Source of the DNA: an uncultured Lachnospiraceae bacterium
GTDB lineage: Bacteria > Bacillota > Clostridia > Lachnospirales > Lachnospiraceae
Assembly: GCA_910586095.1 (NCBI GenBank)
Contig: CAJUHQ010000003.1
Location: 1-64,000, forward strand
Reading direction: 5' to 3'
Length of the DNA stretch: 64,000 nucleotides
The translations under genes were made by a program, and so were the position numbers. Under the pieces are notes generated by a model. That model was not told the DNA's origin. It ran no database searches and was given only the letters and a program-made list of their open reading frames with translations. Shown piece by piece: positions 1 to 7,258 of the stretch. Positions within the stretch are counted from its first letter, which is position 1; each line of letters opens with the position of its first letter.

Positions 1-9
1 ATGTTTGGA

Positions 10-34
10 AAAATGCCAAAAAACAGGCATTTTT
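10..34 (+). terminator. Terminator-like hairpin at window edge
   Basis: AAAATGCC (10-17) pairs with GGCATTTT (26-33) across an A-rich loop, and the right arm runs into a T-run. It fits an intrinsic terminator for a plus-strand gene that ends before the window. The stem is short and A/T-rich, so the call is moderate. Confidence 0.5.
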
Positions 35-49
35 CATCCTGATTTGTAC

Positions 50-81
50 GCCTGCTGAGCAGGCAGATGGGAGTTAGTATG
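50..81 (+). repeat. Small palindrome followed by an SD-like module with no gene
   Basis: GCCTGC-TGA-GCAGGC (50-64) is followed by CAGATGGGAG and an ATG at 79-81, but the next codon is TGA, so nothing is translated. The same arrangement (GC-rich palindrome, then ATGGGAG or ATGGAGG, then ATG) occurs at 1723-1753, 38048-38086 and, on the minus strand, 54338-54366, where real start codons follow. This looks like an orphan copy of a leader module. Confidence 0.4.
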
Positions 82-677
82 TGATACGTAACAATTGATA
101 GGTATCATATAATAAATAGTGTTGTTATTCCCTCTTTTGTATTTATACAAAAGGGGGATTTTGTATTTATGGTAATTGTTTTCACAATTTTTATTCTTGG
201 AAAAAATAGTTTGGTGTCTTATGACTGAATAGGATAAAACTGTAAGATTTTTGTGTTGGAAATCATATGTTGCATCTTGCAAAAATGTGCAAATACAGAT
301 ATACTGTCATATTATGAGCAACCGTTTATTATGAGAGGCTTCGACTTTTATAGCATGGATAGTCAAACGGCCTGAAATGGTATAAGACATTTCAGAAATT
401 GCATGATGTGAGAGCTTGTACAATAGGATGAAGATATGCAAAATGGTACAGCGTATGTGTTTAATATAAACATACTAAATTTTAATTTGTAACATAAACA
501 GTACTTATGGCCATTTGTTATAGTTCTATGGGATGAGTGAAAAGCAGTATAAAAAGATGCATGACATTTTTTATATAGTTTTAGTATAGAGATTTTGATA
601 ACAAATATACAATGATGAAAGGAAAGGGCAGGTACGATCTCTAAAAAGTAGAAATTGTATGTGTTGTGTATATAAGA
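82..677. other. Spacer upstream of prmA
   Basis: This AT-rich stretch has no convincing gene. The only reading frames are short and lack ribosome binding sites. It holds one copy of a palindromic repeat (372-408). A GAAAGGAAAGGG purine run at 618-629 lies too far from the prmA start to serve as its ribosome binding site. No riboswitch or T-box signature was recognised. Confidence 0.5.
372..408 (+). repeat. Palindromic dispersed repeat, copy 1
   Basis: CTGAAATG and CATTTCAG form a perfect 8-bp stem (372-395), followed by AATTGCATGATG. The reverse complement of the same sequence, with two mismatches, lies at 3025-3061. Confidence 0.6.
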
Positions 678-1643
678 ATGAAATGGAAAAAATTTACAGT
701 TAAAACGATTACAGACGCAGAGGATATTGTGATTAGCACATTGTATGATATCGGTCTAGAGGGAGCACAGATCGAGGATAAGGTTCCACTTACACCACTT
801 GAAAAAGAACAAATGTTTGTAGATATTTTACCCGATGGCCCAGAAGATGACGGTATTGCCTATTTGAGCTTTTTTGTGGAGGACTCGCAAGAAAATCCAG
901 TAGACACTGCTAAAATTGTGGAGGAGATTGGGATAGAGCTTGACAATCTGCGCAATTTTATGGATGTGGGCGAAGGAACGATCATGGTATCAGAGACAGA
1001 GGACTTAGATTGGATCAACAATTGGAAACAATATTTTCATCAGTTTTATATAGAAGATTTATTGGTGATTCCTTCATGGGAGGAAGTAAAACCAGAAGAC
1101 CAAGATAAAAAAATATTGCATATTGATCCTGGAACTGCATTCGGAACAGGGATGCATGAGACAACGCAGTTGTGTATCAGACAATTAAGAAACTATATTA
1201 CACCACAAACAGAACTTCTCGATATAGGAACAGGCAGCGGAATTTTATCAATCGTCTCTTTGTTGTATGGTATTGGGCATGCAGTTGGCACAGATTTAGA
1301 TCCTTGTGCGATAGATGCAGTGCGAGAGAATATGGAAGTCAACAATATTTCCTCTACATGCTTTGAAGTGATGATTGGAAATATTATAACAGATAGTGAT
1401 GTACAAGATAAGATCGGCTACGAGAAATATGATATTGTTGTCGCCAATATTTTAGCAGATGTCTTGGTTCCTCTCACTCCTGTGGTAAAAAAACATATCA
1501 AAAAAGGAGGAATCTACATTACATCGGGTATTATTGACAACAAGGAGCAAACAGTACGCGATGCAGTAGAGGCTTCTGGATTTGAGATTATTGAAGTGAC
1601 TTATCAGGGAGAATGGGTCAGCATCACGGCCCGCAGTGTTTAG
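678..1643 (+). CDS. prmA: Ribosomal protein L11 methyltransferase PrmA
   Basis: PrmA is a cytosolic SAM-dependent enzyme that methylates ribosomal protein L11. The 321-residue product has the family architecture: an N-terminal substrate-recognition domain (about 1-105), a linker with the conserved WINNWKQYF segment, and a Rossmann methyltransferase domain. DPGTAFGTGMHETT and DIGTGSGILS (SAM binding) and the VANILADVL motif are all present. A GTG start at 666 would add four residues; the ATG at 678 gives the usual MKWKKF beginning. No clear ribosome binding site lies upstream of either. Its substrate L11 is encoded near the other end of the window (rplK). Family assignment is secure. Confidence 0.96.
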   Translation: MKWKKFTVKTITDAEDIVISTLYDIGLEGAQIEDKVPLTPLEKEQMFVDILPDGPEDDGIAYLSFFVEDSQENPVDTAKIVEEIGIELDNLRNFMDVGEGTIMVSETEDLDWINNWKQYFHQFYIEDLLVIPSWEEVKPEDQDKKILHIDPGTAFGTGMHETTQLCIRQLRNYITPQTELLDIGTGSGILSIVSLLYGIGHAVGTDLDPCAIDAVRENMEVNNISSTCFEVMIGNIITDSDVQDKIGYEKYDIVVANILADVLVPLTPVVKKHIKKGGIYITSGIIDNKEQTVRDAVEASGFEIIEVTYQGEWVSITARSV

Positions 1644-1660
1644 AAAATTGTGTGGAGTTG

Positions 1661-1742
1661 GTGTGAAATATAAAATTTCACACAGGAAAAACGCAAAAGA
1701 CTGCGTTTTTCATTTCTATTTGAGCCGCCAAAGGCGGCATGG
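1661..1742 (+). repeat. 82-bp three-hairpin dispersed element, copy 1
   Basis: Three consecutive perfect stem-loops are visible: GTGTGAAAT/ATTTCACAC, AAAAACGCA/TGCGTTTTT and GCCGCC/GGCGGC. The element ends in GGCATGG, which merges into the GGAGGG ribosome binding site of the kinase gene. A second copy differing at one position lies on the opposite strand at 54352-54433, again just upstream of a start codon. The middle hairpin followed by T residues could also terminate prmA transcription. Confidence 0.8.
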
Positions 1743-1750
1743 AGGGTAGT

Positions 1751-2200
1751 ATGGACAAAGAGAAGATGATTCTGTTTATGGGGATACAGGCGAGCGGAAA
1801 AACTACATTGTATCACAAGCAGTTTCATGAGTATGTGCACATCAATTTAGATACACTTCACACGCGAAATAAAGAAAAAATTGCGATAGAGGAATGTTTG
1901 GCACATCGTAAAAGTATGGTCATTGATAATACTAACCCCACAAGAATGGACAGAGCACGTTATATTAGCTTTGCCAGGGCGCATGGATATCAAGTGATTG
2001 GATACTTTTTTCAGTCGCGTGTTGCGGACTGTATCACGCGCAATGAAAAGAGAGAAAAGAAAGCACATGTTCCGCGCACAGCAATCGCAGCAACGTCCAA
2101 TAAACTAGAGCTTCCTGACTATGAGGAAGGTTTTGATATGCTATATTTTGTACATATCGAACAGGGGCAAATGGTAATAGAAGAATGGATAGAGAGTTGA
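1751..2200 (+). CDS. P-loop kinase, polynucleotide-kinase-like (AAA_33 type)
   Basis: This 149-residue protein is a minimal P-loop kinase. It has the Walker A motif GIQASGKTT near the N-terminus, a VIDNTNPTR segment typical of T4 Pnkp-like kinases, and an arginine-rich lid-like region (RNEKREKK). Such kinases phosphorylate 5'-OH nucleic acid ends or small molecules; the substrate is not shown by the sequence. The start is set by GGAGGG at 1741-1746; an upstream in-frame ATG at 1739 overlaps that site. A Thg1-like gene follows 61 bp downstream on the same strand, which suggests a joint role at RNA 5' ends (inference). Confidence 0.8.
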   Translation: MDKEKMILFMGIQASGKTTLYHKQFHEYVHINLDTLHTRNKEKIAIEECLAHRKSMVIDNTNPTRMDRARYISFARAHGYQVIGYFFQSRVADCITRNEKREKKAHVPRTAIAATSNKLELPDYEEGFDMLYFVHIEQGQMVIEEWIES

Positions 2201-2261
2201 TGATATGCCAGTTGGATAATAGCTTGATAGTGATGTGCATAAAAAGCAGGAGGAAAAAGTC

Positions 2262-3041
2262 ATGAAGTTTGATGATTTTGATAAGCAAATGCGCAGATAT
2301 GAGGAGTCTCTTGACCAGTATATCCTACCAGATTTGTATATAGTAGCGCGGCTTGATGGCAGAACGTTTACAAGGCTTACCAAAGAGATCTGCAAGTTTG
2401 AGGCCCCTTTTGATATCCAGTTTAGAGAGTATATGGTTGAAACAGTGAAATATTTGATGGAATGTGGATTTCGTATTGTTTACGGGTATACACAAAGTGA
2501 TGAGATTTCGCTGTTATTTCATGCAAATGATACTACATTTGGCAGGAAGGTGCGCAAGATTCAGTCAACACTTGCAGGGGAGGCAAGTGCCGCATTTTCA
2601 TTGTTACTAGGCAAGATTGCAACATTTGACTGTCGTGTGGTGCCACTTCCTACAATAGAGCGTGTGGCAGACTATTTTATATGGCGTCAGGAGGATGCGC
2701 ACAGAAATTCGCTCAATGCCCATTGTTATTGGGCACTGCGAAAGGAAGGATTTGGACAGGAGAAGGCAACAGCACTGCTAGAGGGGAAGTCAGTAGCGTT
2801 CAAGAACGATCTTTTATTTGAAAAAGGCATTAATTATAATGAGTTGCCTGCCTGGCAAAAACGCGGTGTTGGCGTGTATTTTGAAGAGCAGATAAAAGAG
2901 GGATATAATCCTGTGACAAAGCAGATAACGCAAACAACAAGACGTGCGTTAGTCGTCAATGATACGTTACCACTTGGCAGTGCATATGGTGCGTGGGTAT
3001 CAGCGTTTGTACAAAGTAAAATTGCATCATGCAATTCCTGA
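2262..3041 (+). CDS. Thg1-like 3'-5' RNA polymerase (tRNAHis guanylyltransferase family)
   Basis: Thg1-family enzymes add nucleotides in the 3'-to-5' direction. Eukaryotic Thg1 adds G-1 to tRNAHis, and bacterial Thg1-like proteins can repair truncated tRNA 5' ends. The 259-residue product shows the two catalytic metal-binding motifs, RLDGRTFTRLTK near residue 25-36 and GYTQSDEISLLF near residue 76-87, and the conserved QEDAHRNSLNAHCYW helix. The start is fixed by AGGAGG upstream of the ATG at 2262; a GTG at 2235 lies before that site and is rejected. The upstream kinase probably shares the transcript. The last codons and the stop overlap a dispersed palindromic repeat. Confidence 0.9.
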   Translation: MKFDDFDKQMRRYEESLDQYILPDLYIVARLDGRTFTRLTKEICKFEAPFDIQFREYMVETVKYLMECGFRIVYGYTQSDEISLLFHANDTTFGRKVRKIQSTLAGEASAAFSLLLGKIATFDCRVVPLPTIERVADYFIWRQEDAHRNSLNAHCYWALRKEGFGQEKATALLEGKSVAFKNDLLFEKGINYNELPAWQKRGVGVYFEEQIKEGYNPVTKQITQTTRRALVVNDTLPLGSAYGAWVSAFVQSKIASCNS

Positions 3042-3061
3042 AATGTCGTATACCATTTCAG
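3025..3061 (-). repeat. Palindromic dispersed repeat, copy 2, overlapping a gene end
   Basis: This is the near-identical reverse complement of 372-408. It contains the CTGAAATG/CATTTCAG stem (3038-3061) and the CATCATGCAATT flank (3025-3036). The flank encodes the final residues and the start of the stem supplies the TGA stop of the Thg1-like gene. Confidence 0.6.
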
Positions 3062-3165
3062 ACTGCATAGTATGGCACAAAAACACGAAAGAAAAAAAGA
3101 GATAGAAGAGTGAAAAGTAGTACCAAAATGGTAAAAATCAAAGCATTTTTTACATGGAGGTTAGT

Positions 3166-3924
3166 ATGTACCATTTTTTTGTAGAACCATCTCAGATTGA
3201 TAATCAAACTATTTGCATCACAGGTGAGGATGTCAACCATATTAAAAATGTGCTGCGTTTAAAGCAGGGCGATGAGATTAGTGTCAGTAATGGGGTGGAT
3301 GGAAAAGAGTATCGTTGTGGTATCACATCAATGACAGATCATCAGGTGAGCTGTGAGTTACGTTTTATCAAAGAAACGGGAGTGGAGCTGTCTGCTAGAG
3401 TTTCACTTTTTCAAGGACTTCCAAAAGGTGACAAGATGGATCTCATTGTTCAGAAAATGACAGAACTTGGTGTCTATGAGATTATCCCAGTGGCGATGCA
3501 GCGCTGTATTGTCAAACTTGATGATAAGAAAGCGCGCTTGCGAATCGCGCGCTGGCAAGAAATTGCAAAGGCAGCGGCAAAACAGAGCGGACGCGCTGTG
3601 ATCCCACAGGTTCGAGAAGTGCTTACCTATCAGGAAGCATTGGCATATGCAGATAAAATGGATGTAAAAATGGTTCCTTATGAGATGGAGAACTTATTGG
3701 AGAAGACGACAGGGATGACTGGTACTAAGCAGATGATAGAAGGGCTTAAACCAGGACAATCCATAGCTGTTTTTATAGGTCCAGAGGGAGGATTTGCACA
3801 GCAGGAAATAGAAGATGCAATCGCGCATGGTATGATTCCCATCACATTAGGTAGACGGATTCTTCGCACAGAAACGGCAGGTTTGACTGTGATGGCGTGG
3901 ATTCTGTACAGACTTGAAGAGTAA
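3166..3924 (+). CDS. rsmE: 16S rRNA (uracil1498-N3)-methyltransferase RsmE
   Basis: RsmE is a SPOUT-class methyltransferase that makes m3U1498 in 16S rRNA. The 252-residue protein has the N-terminal PUA-like domain (VEPSQI...GEDVNHIKNVLRLK) and the C-terminal knotted SAM-binding motifs FIGPEGGFAQQE and LGRRILRTETA. It starts at the ATG at 3166, behind a GGAGG; the ATG at 3154 overlaps that ribosome binding site. In many Firmicutes rsmE follows prmA directly. Here the kinase and Thg1-like genes are inserted between them. Confidence 0.95.
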   Translation: MYHFFVEPSQIDNQTICITGEDVNHIKNVLRLKQGDEISVSNGVDGKEYRCGITSMTDHQVSCELRFIKETGVELSARVSLFQGLPKGDKMDLIVQKMTELGVYEIIPVAMQRCIVKLDDKKARLRIARWQEIAKAAAKQSGRAVIPQVREVLTYQEALAYADKMDVKMVPYEMENLLEKTTGMTGTKQMIEGLKPGQSIAVFIGPEGGFAQQEIEDAIAHGMIPITLGRRILRTETAGLTVMAWILYRLEE

Positions 3925-4101
3925 TTGTAGATATAAAATATATTCGACACCAACAGACAATTCGATGCATATTTTATAGTAAGATAACGTGGATTCTGTG
4001 CGAAGTCCAGAGCGATGCAGTCGCCTGTTACAGCCAAAGAGTTGTGCTAAATATAGCAAAGAGACGAACGTACGGATATTCAGAAAGGCATGGTTATAGA
4101 T

Positions 4102-5262
4102 ATGACAGATGTGTATTTTGATAACTCGGCGACAACGAAATGTCTGCCTGAAGTGGCAGCGCTGATGACACATATCCTGTGTGAGGATTATGGAAATCCG
4201 TCGAGTATGCACAAAAAAGGAGTGGACAGTGAAAAATATGTGCGCTATGCCAAAGAAACAATTGCAAAATGCATGAAAGTACAGGAGAAGGAGATTATTT
4301 TTACATCAGGAGGTACAGAGTCAGATAACATTGCGCTGATAGGAGGTGCGTATGCCAACTATCGGTCAGGTAGGCATATTATTACGACTAAGATAGAGCA
4401 TCCAGCAGTGCTCAAAACGTGTGCGGCGCTAGAGGAGCAAGGCTTTCAGGTGACATACTTGCCAGTGGATTCTCAAGGAATCTTAAGATTAACAGATCTT
4501 GAGAAGGCTATGACAAAAAATACAATAATAGTGTCTATTATGCACACGAACAATGAGATTGGAGCAGTGCAGCCGATTGAACAGGCAGGGGAATTGATTA
4601 AGCGCCTTAATCCTAATACGCTGTTTCATGTGGACGCTGTACAGGGATTTGGAAAATGTAGAATATACCCTAGACGTATGCATATTGATTTGTTGTCTGT
4701 AAGTGCTCACAAAATACATGGGCCCAAAGGGATGGGATTTTTGTATATTGGTGAAAAAACAAAAGTACGACCTATTTTGTTTGGTGGTGGTCAGCAAAAG
4801 GGGATGCGTTCAGGTACGGAAAATGTGCCAGGGATCGCAGGTATGGCAAAGGCGATAGAAGAAATTTTTGTTGATTTTGACGCTAAAGTGGAGTATTTGT
4901 ATCGCATTAAGGAACGCTTTATAAAAGGAGTTAGCCATATTGATGGTGTTCGTATTAACGGTCCTGCTCCAAGGGTGGGGGCACCTCATATTGTGAGTGT
5001 GTCTGTACAAGGTGTCAGAAGTGAAGTTATGCTCCATGCACTTGAGGACAAGGGTATCTATGTGTCGGCAGGAAGTGCCTGCTCATCCAACAGATCTTCG
5101 GCGGCATCGACGACCTTGCGGGCGATTGGACTAGAAAAGCAATATCTTGATTCTACTCTTCGGTTTAGTTTTAGTTTGTTTACCACAGAAGCGGAAATTG
5201 ACTATGCTATAGGCTGTATGGGAGAGATTATTCCAGTGCTTCGCAGATACCAGAGAGGATAG
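4102..5262 (+). CDS. Cysteine desulfurase (NifS/IscS family), ThiI partner
   Basis: This PLP enzyme takes sulfur from cysteine as a persulfide. The 386-residue protein begins with the family signature YFDNSATT, has the PLP lysine in SAHKIHGPKG, and the catalytic cysteine loop SAGSACSSNR near residue 330. It starts at 4102; the ATG at 4090 lies too close to the AAAGG ribosome binding site. thiI starts 61 bp downstream, so the likely role is sulfur supply for 4-thiouridine in tRNA, as in the NifZ-ThiI pair of Bacillus (established for that pair, inferred here). Confidence 0.93.
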   Translation: MTDVYFDNSATTKCLPEVAALMTHILCEDYGNPSSMHKKGVDSEKYVRYAKETIAKCMKVQEKEIIFTSGGTESDNIALIGGAYANYRSGRHIITTKIEHPAVLKTCAALEEQGFQVTYLPVDSQGILRLTDLEKAMTKNTIIVSIMHTNNEIGAVQPIEQAGELIKRLNPNTLFHVDAVQGFGKCRIYPRRMHIDLLSVSAHKIHGPKGMGFLYIGEKTKVRPILFGGGQQKGMRSGTENVPGIAGMAKAIEEIFVDFDAKVEYLYRIKERFIKGVSHIDGVRINGPAPRVGAPHIVSVSVQGVRSEVMLHALEDKGIYVSAGSACSSNRSSAASTTLRAIGLEKQYLDSTLRFSFSLFTTEAEIDYAIGCMGEIIPVLRRYQRG

Positions 5263-5323
5263 AAGGATACAGTTTGGCTTGTCTAAACTGTATGGATAAG
5301 AGTTTCGTAAGAAAGGATAAGAT

Positions 5324-6505
5324 ATGTACAAATCATTTTTAATAAAGTACGCAGAAATAGGTGTAAAGGGAAAGAATCGCTATATTTTTGAAGATAGGCT
5401 TTGCGATCAAATTCGTTATGCGCTGGCGCGCTGTGAAGGTGAATCAGTAGTCACAAAATCACAGGGGCGAATCTATGTAGATTTTGTTTCGGAGTTTGAT
5501 TTTGATGAGGTGGTAGAACAGCTCAAGACAGTGTTTGGTATTACAGGGATCTGTCCAGTAGTCCAGGTGGAGGATGAAGGTTTTGAGAAGCTTTGTGAAG
5601 AAGTAGTCAAGTATCTAGATCGCGTATATACAGATAAAAACATATCATTTAAGGTAGATGCACGCAGAGGCAGGAAAAATTATCCCAAAAATTCTATGGA
5701 GATTAATGCGGATATGGGCGCGTTTGTGCTCAATGCGTTTCCTACTATGCGAGTGGATGTGCATAAGCCCGATGTTATGCTGCACATCGAAATTCGCGAG
5801 AAGATTTCAATTTATTCTGTGATTTTACCTGGACCTGGTGGATTGCCAATCGGCACAAATGGAAAGGGAATGATTCTTTTGTCAGGAGGGATCGATTCTC
5901 CTGTCGCAGGTTATATGATAGCAAAACGCGGTGTTAGAATCGATGCAGTGTACTTTCACGCACCTCCCTACACTAGCGAGCGCGCTAAACAGAAGGTGGT
6001 GGATTTAGCACGTATTTTATCGAAATATAGCGGTCCGATTCAGTTACATATTATAAACTTTACAGATATACAACTATACATTTATGAGAAGTGTCCGCAT
6101 GATGAGCTCACGATCATTATGCGGCGCTATATGATGCGTATCGCTCAAGAGTTAGCAAAGGAAAGTGGATGTCTAGGGTTGATTACAGGAGAGAGCATTG
6201 GACAGGTGGCTTCTCAGACCATGCAATCGTTGATGGCTACGAATGATGTGTGTACATTGCCTGTCTATAGGCCGCTGATAGGTTTTGATAAGCAGGAAAT
6301 TATAGAAGTTTCGGAGAAAATTGACACATATGAGACTTCTATTTTACCCTATGAGGATTGTTGTACAATCTTTGTAGCAAAGCATCCTGTGACAAAACCA
6401 AATCTCAATGTGATACGTATTCATGAGAAAAATCTTGATGAGAAGATTGAAGAATTGGTAAAGACAGCACTTACAACTCAAGAAGTGATAGAGATTACAT
6501 ATTAA
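5324..6505 (+). CDS. thiI: tRNA 4-thiouridine synthase ThiI
   Basis: ThiI adenylates uridine 8 of tRNA and inserts sulfur. The 393-residue product has an N-terminal ferredoxin-like region, a THUMP RNA-binding domain (about 60-165) and a PP-loop ATPase domain with SGGIDSPVAGYM. It ends without the C-terminal rhodanese domain of the enterobacterial enzyme, as is normal in Firmicutes. The start follows GAAAGGA. The cysteine desulfurase immediately upstream provides the sulfur. No clear rho-independent terminator for this gene is visible, only a GC-rich stem at 6551-6593. Confidence 0.95.
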   Translation: MYKSFLIKYAEIGVKGKNRYIFEDRLCDQIRYALARCEGESVVTKSQGRIYVDFVSEFDFDEVVEQLKTVFGITGICPVVQVEDEGFEKLCEEVVKYLDRVYTDKNISFKVDARRGRKNYPKNSMEINADMGAFVLNAFPTMRVDVHKPDVMLHIEIREKISIYSVILPGPGGLPIGTNGKGMILLSGGIDSPVAGYMIAKRGVRIDAVYFHAPPYTSERAKQKVVDLARILSKYSGPIQLHIINFTDIQLYIYEKCPHDELTIIMRRYMMRIAQELAKESGCLGLITGESIGQVASQTMQSLMATNDVCTLPVYRPLIGFDKQEIIEVSEKIDTYETSILPYEDCCTIFVAKHPVTKPNLNVIRIHEKNLDEKIEELVKTALTTQEVIEITY

Positions 6506-6550
6506 CTCCCATTTGTCCTTAAAGCAGGCATAGGTGGCCTTTGATTATAC

Positions 6551-6593
6551 CGGACGCGGACAGCTTTAGCTGCATAGTTCCCTTTCGCGTCCG
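6551..6593. other. GC-rich two-tier stem-loop after thiI
   Basis: CGGACGCG (6551-6558) pairs with CGCGTCCG (6586-6593), and the enclosed stretch contains a second stem, CAGC-TTTA-GCTG. There is no T-run on either side, so it is not a standard terminator. It may still mark the 3' end of the thiI transcript or be a mobile palindrome. Confidence 0.4.
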
Positions 6594-6600
6594 TGTGCAT

Positions 6601-6635
6601 AAAAACAAAACCAGATACATCAACAGTGTATCTGG
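6601..6635 (-). terminator. Terminator of the HPr-like gene
   Basis: Read on the minus strand, CCAGATACA and TGTATCTGG form a 9-bp stem followed by TTTTGTTTTT. It lies about 70 bp past the stop of the minus-strand HPr-like gene. Confidence 0.85.
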
Positions 6636-6707
6636 TAAGTTTTCCAATAAAAATCTTAATATTAAGCCTTTCCGCGCAGATGTAAAAGATAGATATGTAT
6701 TTCAGTC

Positions 6708-6938
6708 TTAGATTAAGTAAGGCTTTAATACATTCATAACCTCTTCTGTGTCGTTCTCAGCATGAATATTCAAATCAATTGGCTTAGATAAGTCCAGGCT
6801 AAAGATACCCATAATAGATTTTGCATCAATAACGTATCTGCCTGAAACAAGGTCGAAATCATAATCGAACTTTGTGATATCATTCACAAAAGACTTTACC
6901 TTGTCAATTGAGTTTAAAGAAATCTGAACTGTTTTCAT
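6708..6938 (-). CDS. HPr-like protein lacking the catalytic histidine
   Basis: The 76-residue product has the length of HPr, the phosphocarrier of the PTS sugar system, and its regulatory-serine segment AKSIMGIFSL (Ser41, equivalent to Ser46 of HPr). The usual GIHARPA active-site segment is absent: the N-terminal region reads ISLNSIDKV with no histidine. It therefore cannot carry PTS phosphate. It may act like Bacillus Crh, a regulatory HPr paralogue that keeps only the serine. A strong AAAGGAGG precedes the ATG, and a sigma-A promoter and a terminator flank it, so it is a single-gene transcript. Confidence 0.8.
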   Translation of the reverse strand: MKTVQISLNSIDKVKSFVNDITKFDYDFDLVSGRYVIDAKSIMGIFSLDLSKPIDLNIHAENDTEEVMNVLKPYLI

Positions 6939-7002
6939 TCTGACTACCTCCTTTTATTTGTAACCATCTGCGTTATGCAGCGATTAGCTATCTACATTCT
7001 TT

Positions 7003-7031
7003 ATAATAAAGGTAATCTGTAGAAAAGTCAA
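7003..7031 (-). promoter_or_regulatory. Sigma-A promoter for the HPr-like gene
   Basis: On the minus strand the sequence reads TTGACT, 17 bp, TATTAT, with the -35 at 7026-7031 and the -10 at 7003-7008. It is about 65 bp upstream of the start codon. The rest of 7032-7258 has no other recognisable feature. Confidence 0.8.
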
Positions 7032-7258
7032 CCAGAGATAAAAAAACAGTTATCAAGAAAAATGACAAAAAAAAGACAAAAATATGTGCAAATTGTCTTT
7101 GACCTTAAGAAGTCCATAAATTTTTAGTGGGAACCTCAAAAATTTACAGCAATATTATAGATTTCAACAATGTCAATCAAAAGACAGATTGATTTTTGGT
7201 GTGTTGTGTTGCAATAAACGATTACAAATTGAGAATAGAGTAGACATGGAGGATATAA

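Noticed and set aside
34..282. Minus-strand 82-codon frame near the window start
   Set aside because: No ribosome binding site, AT-rich composition bias and no recognisable motif; it overlaps the hairpin and orphan SD module.
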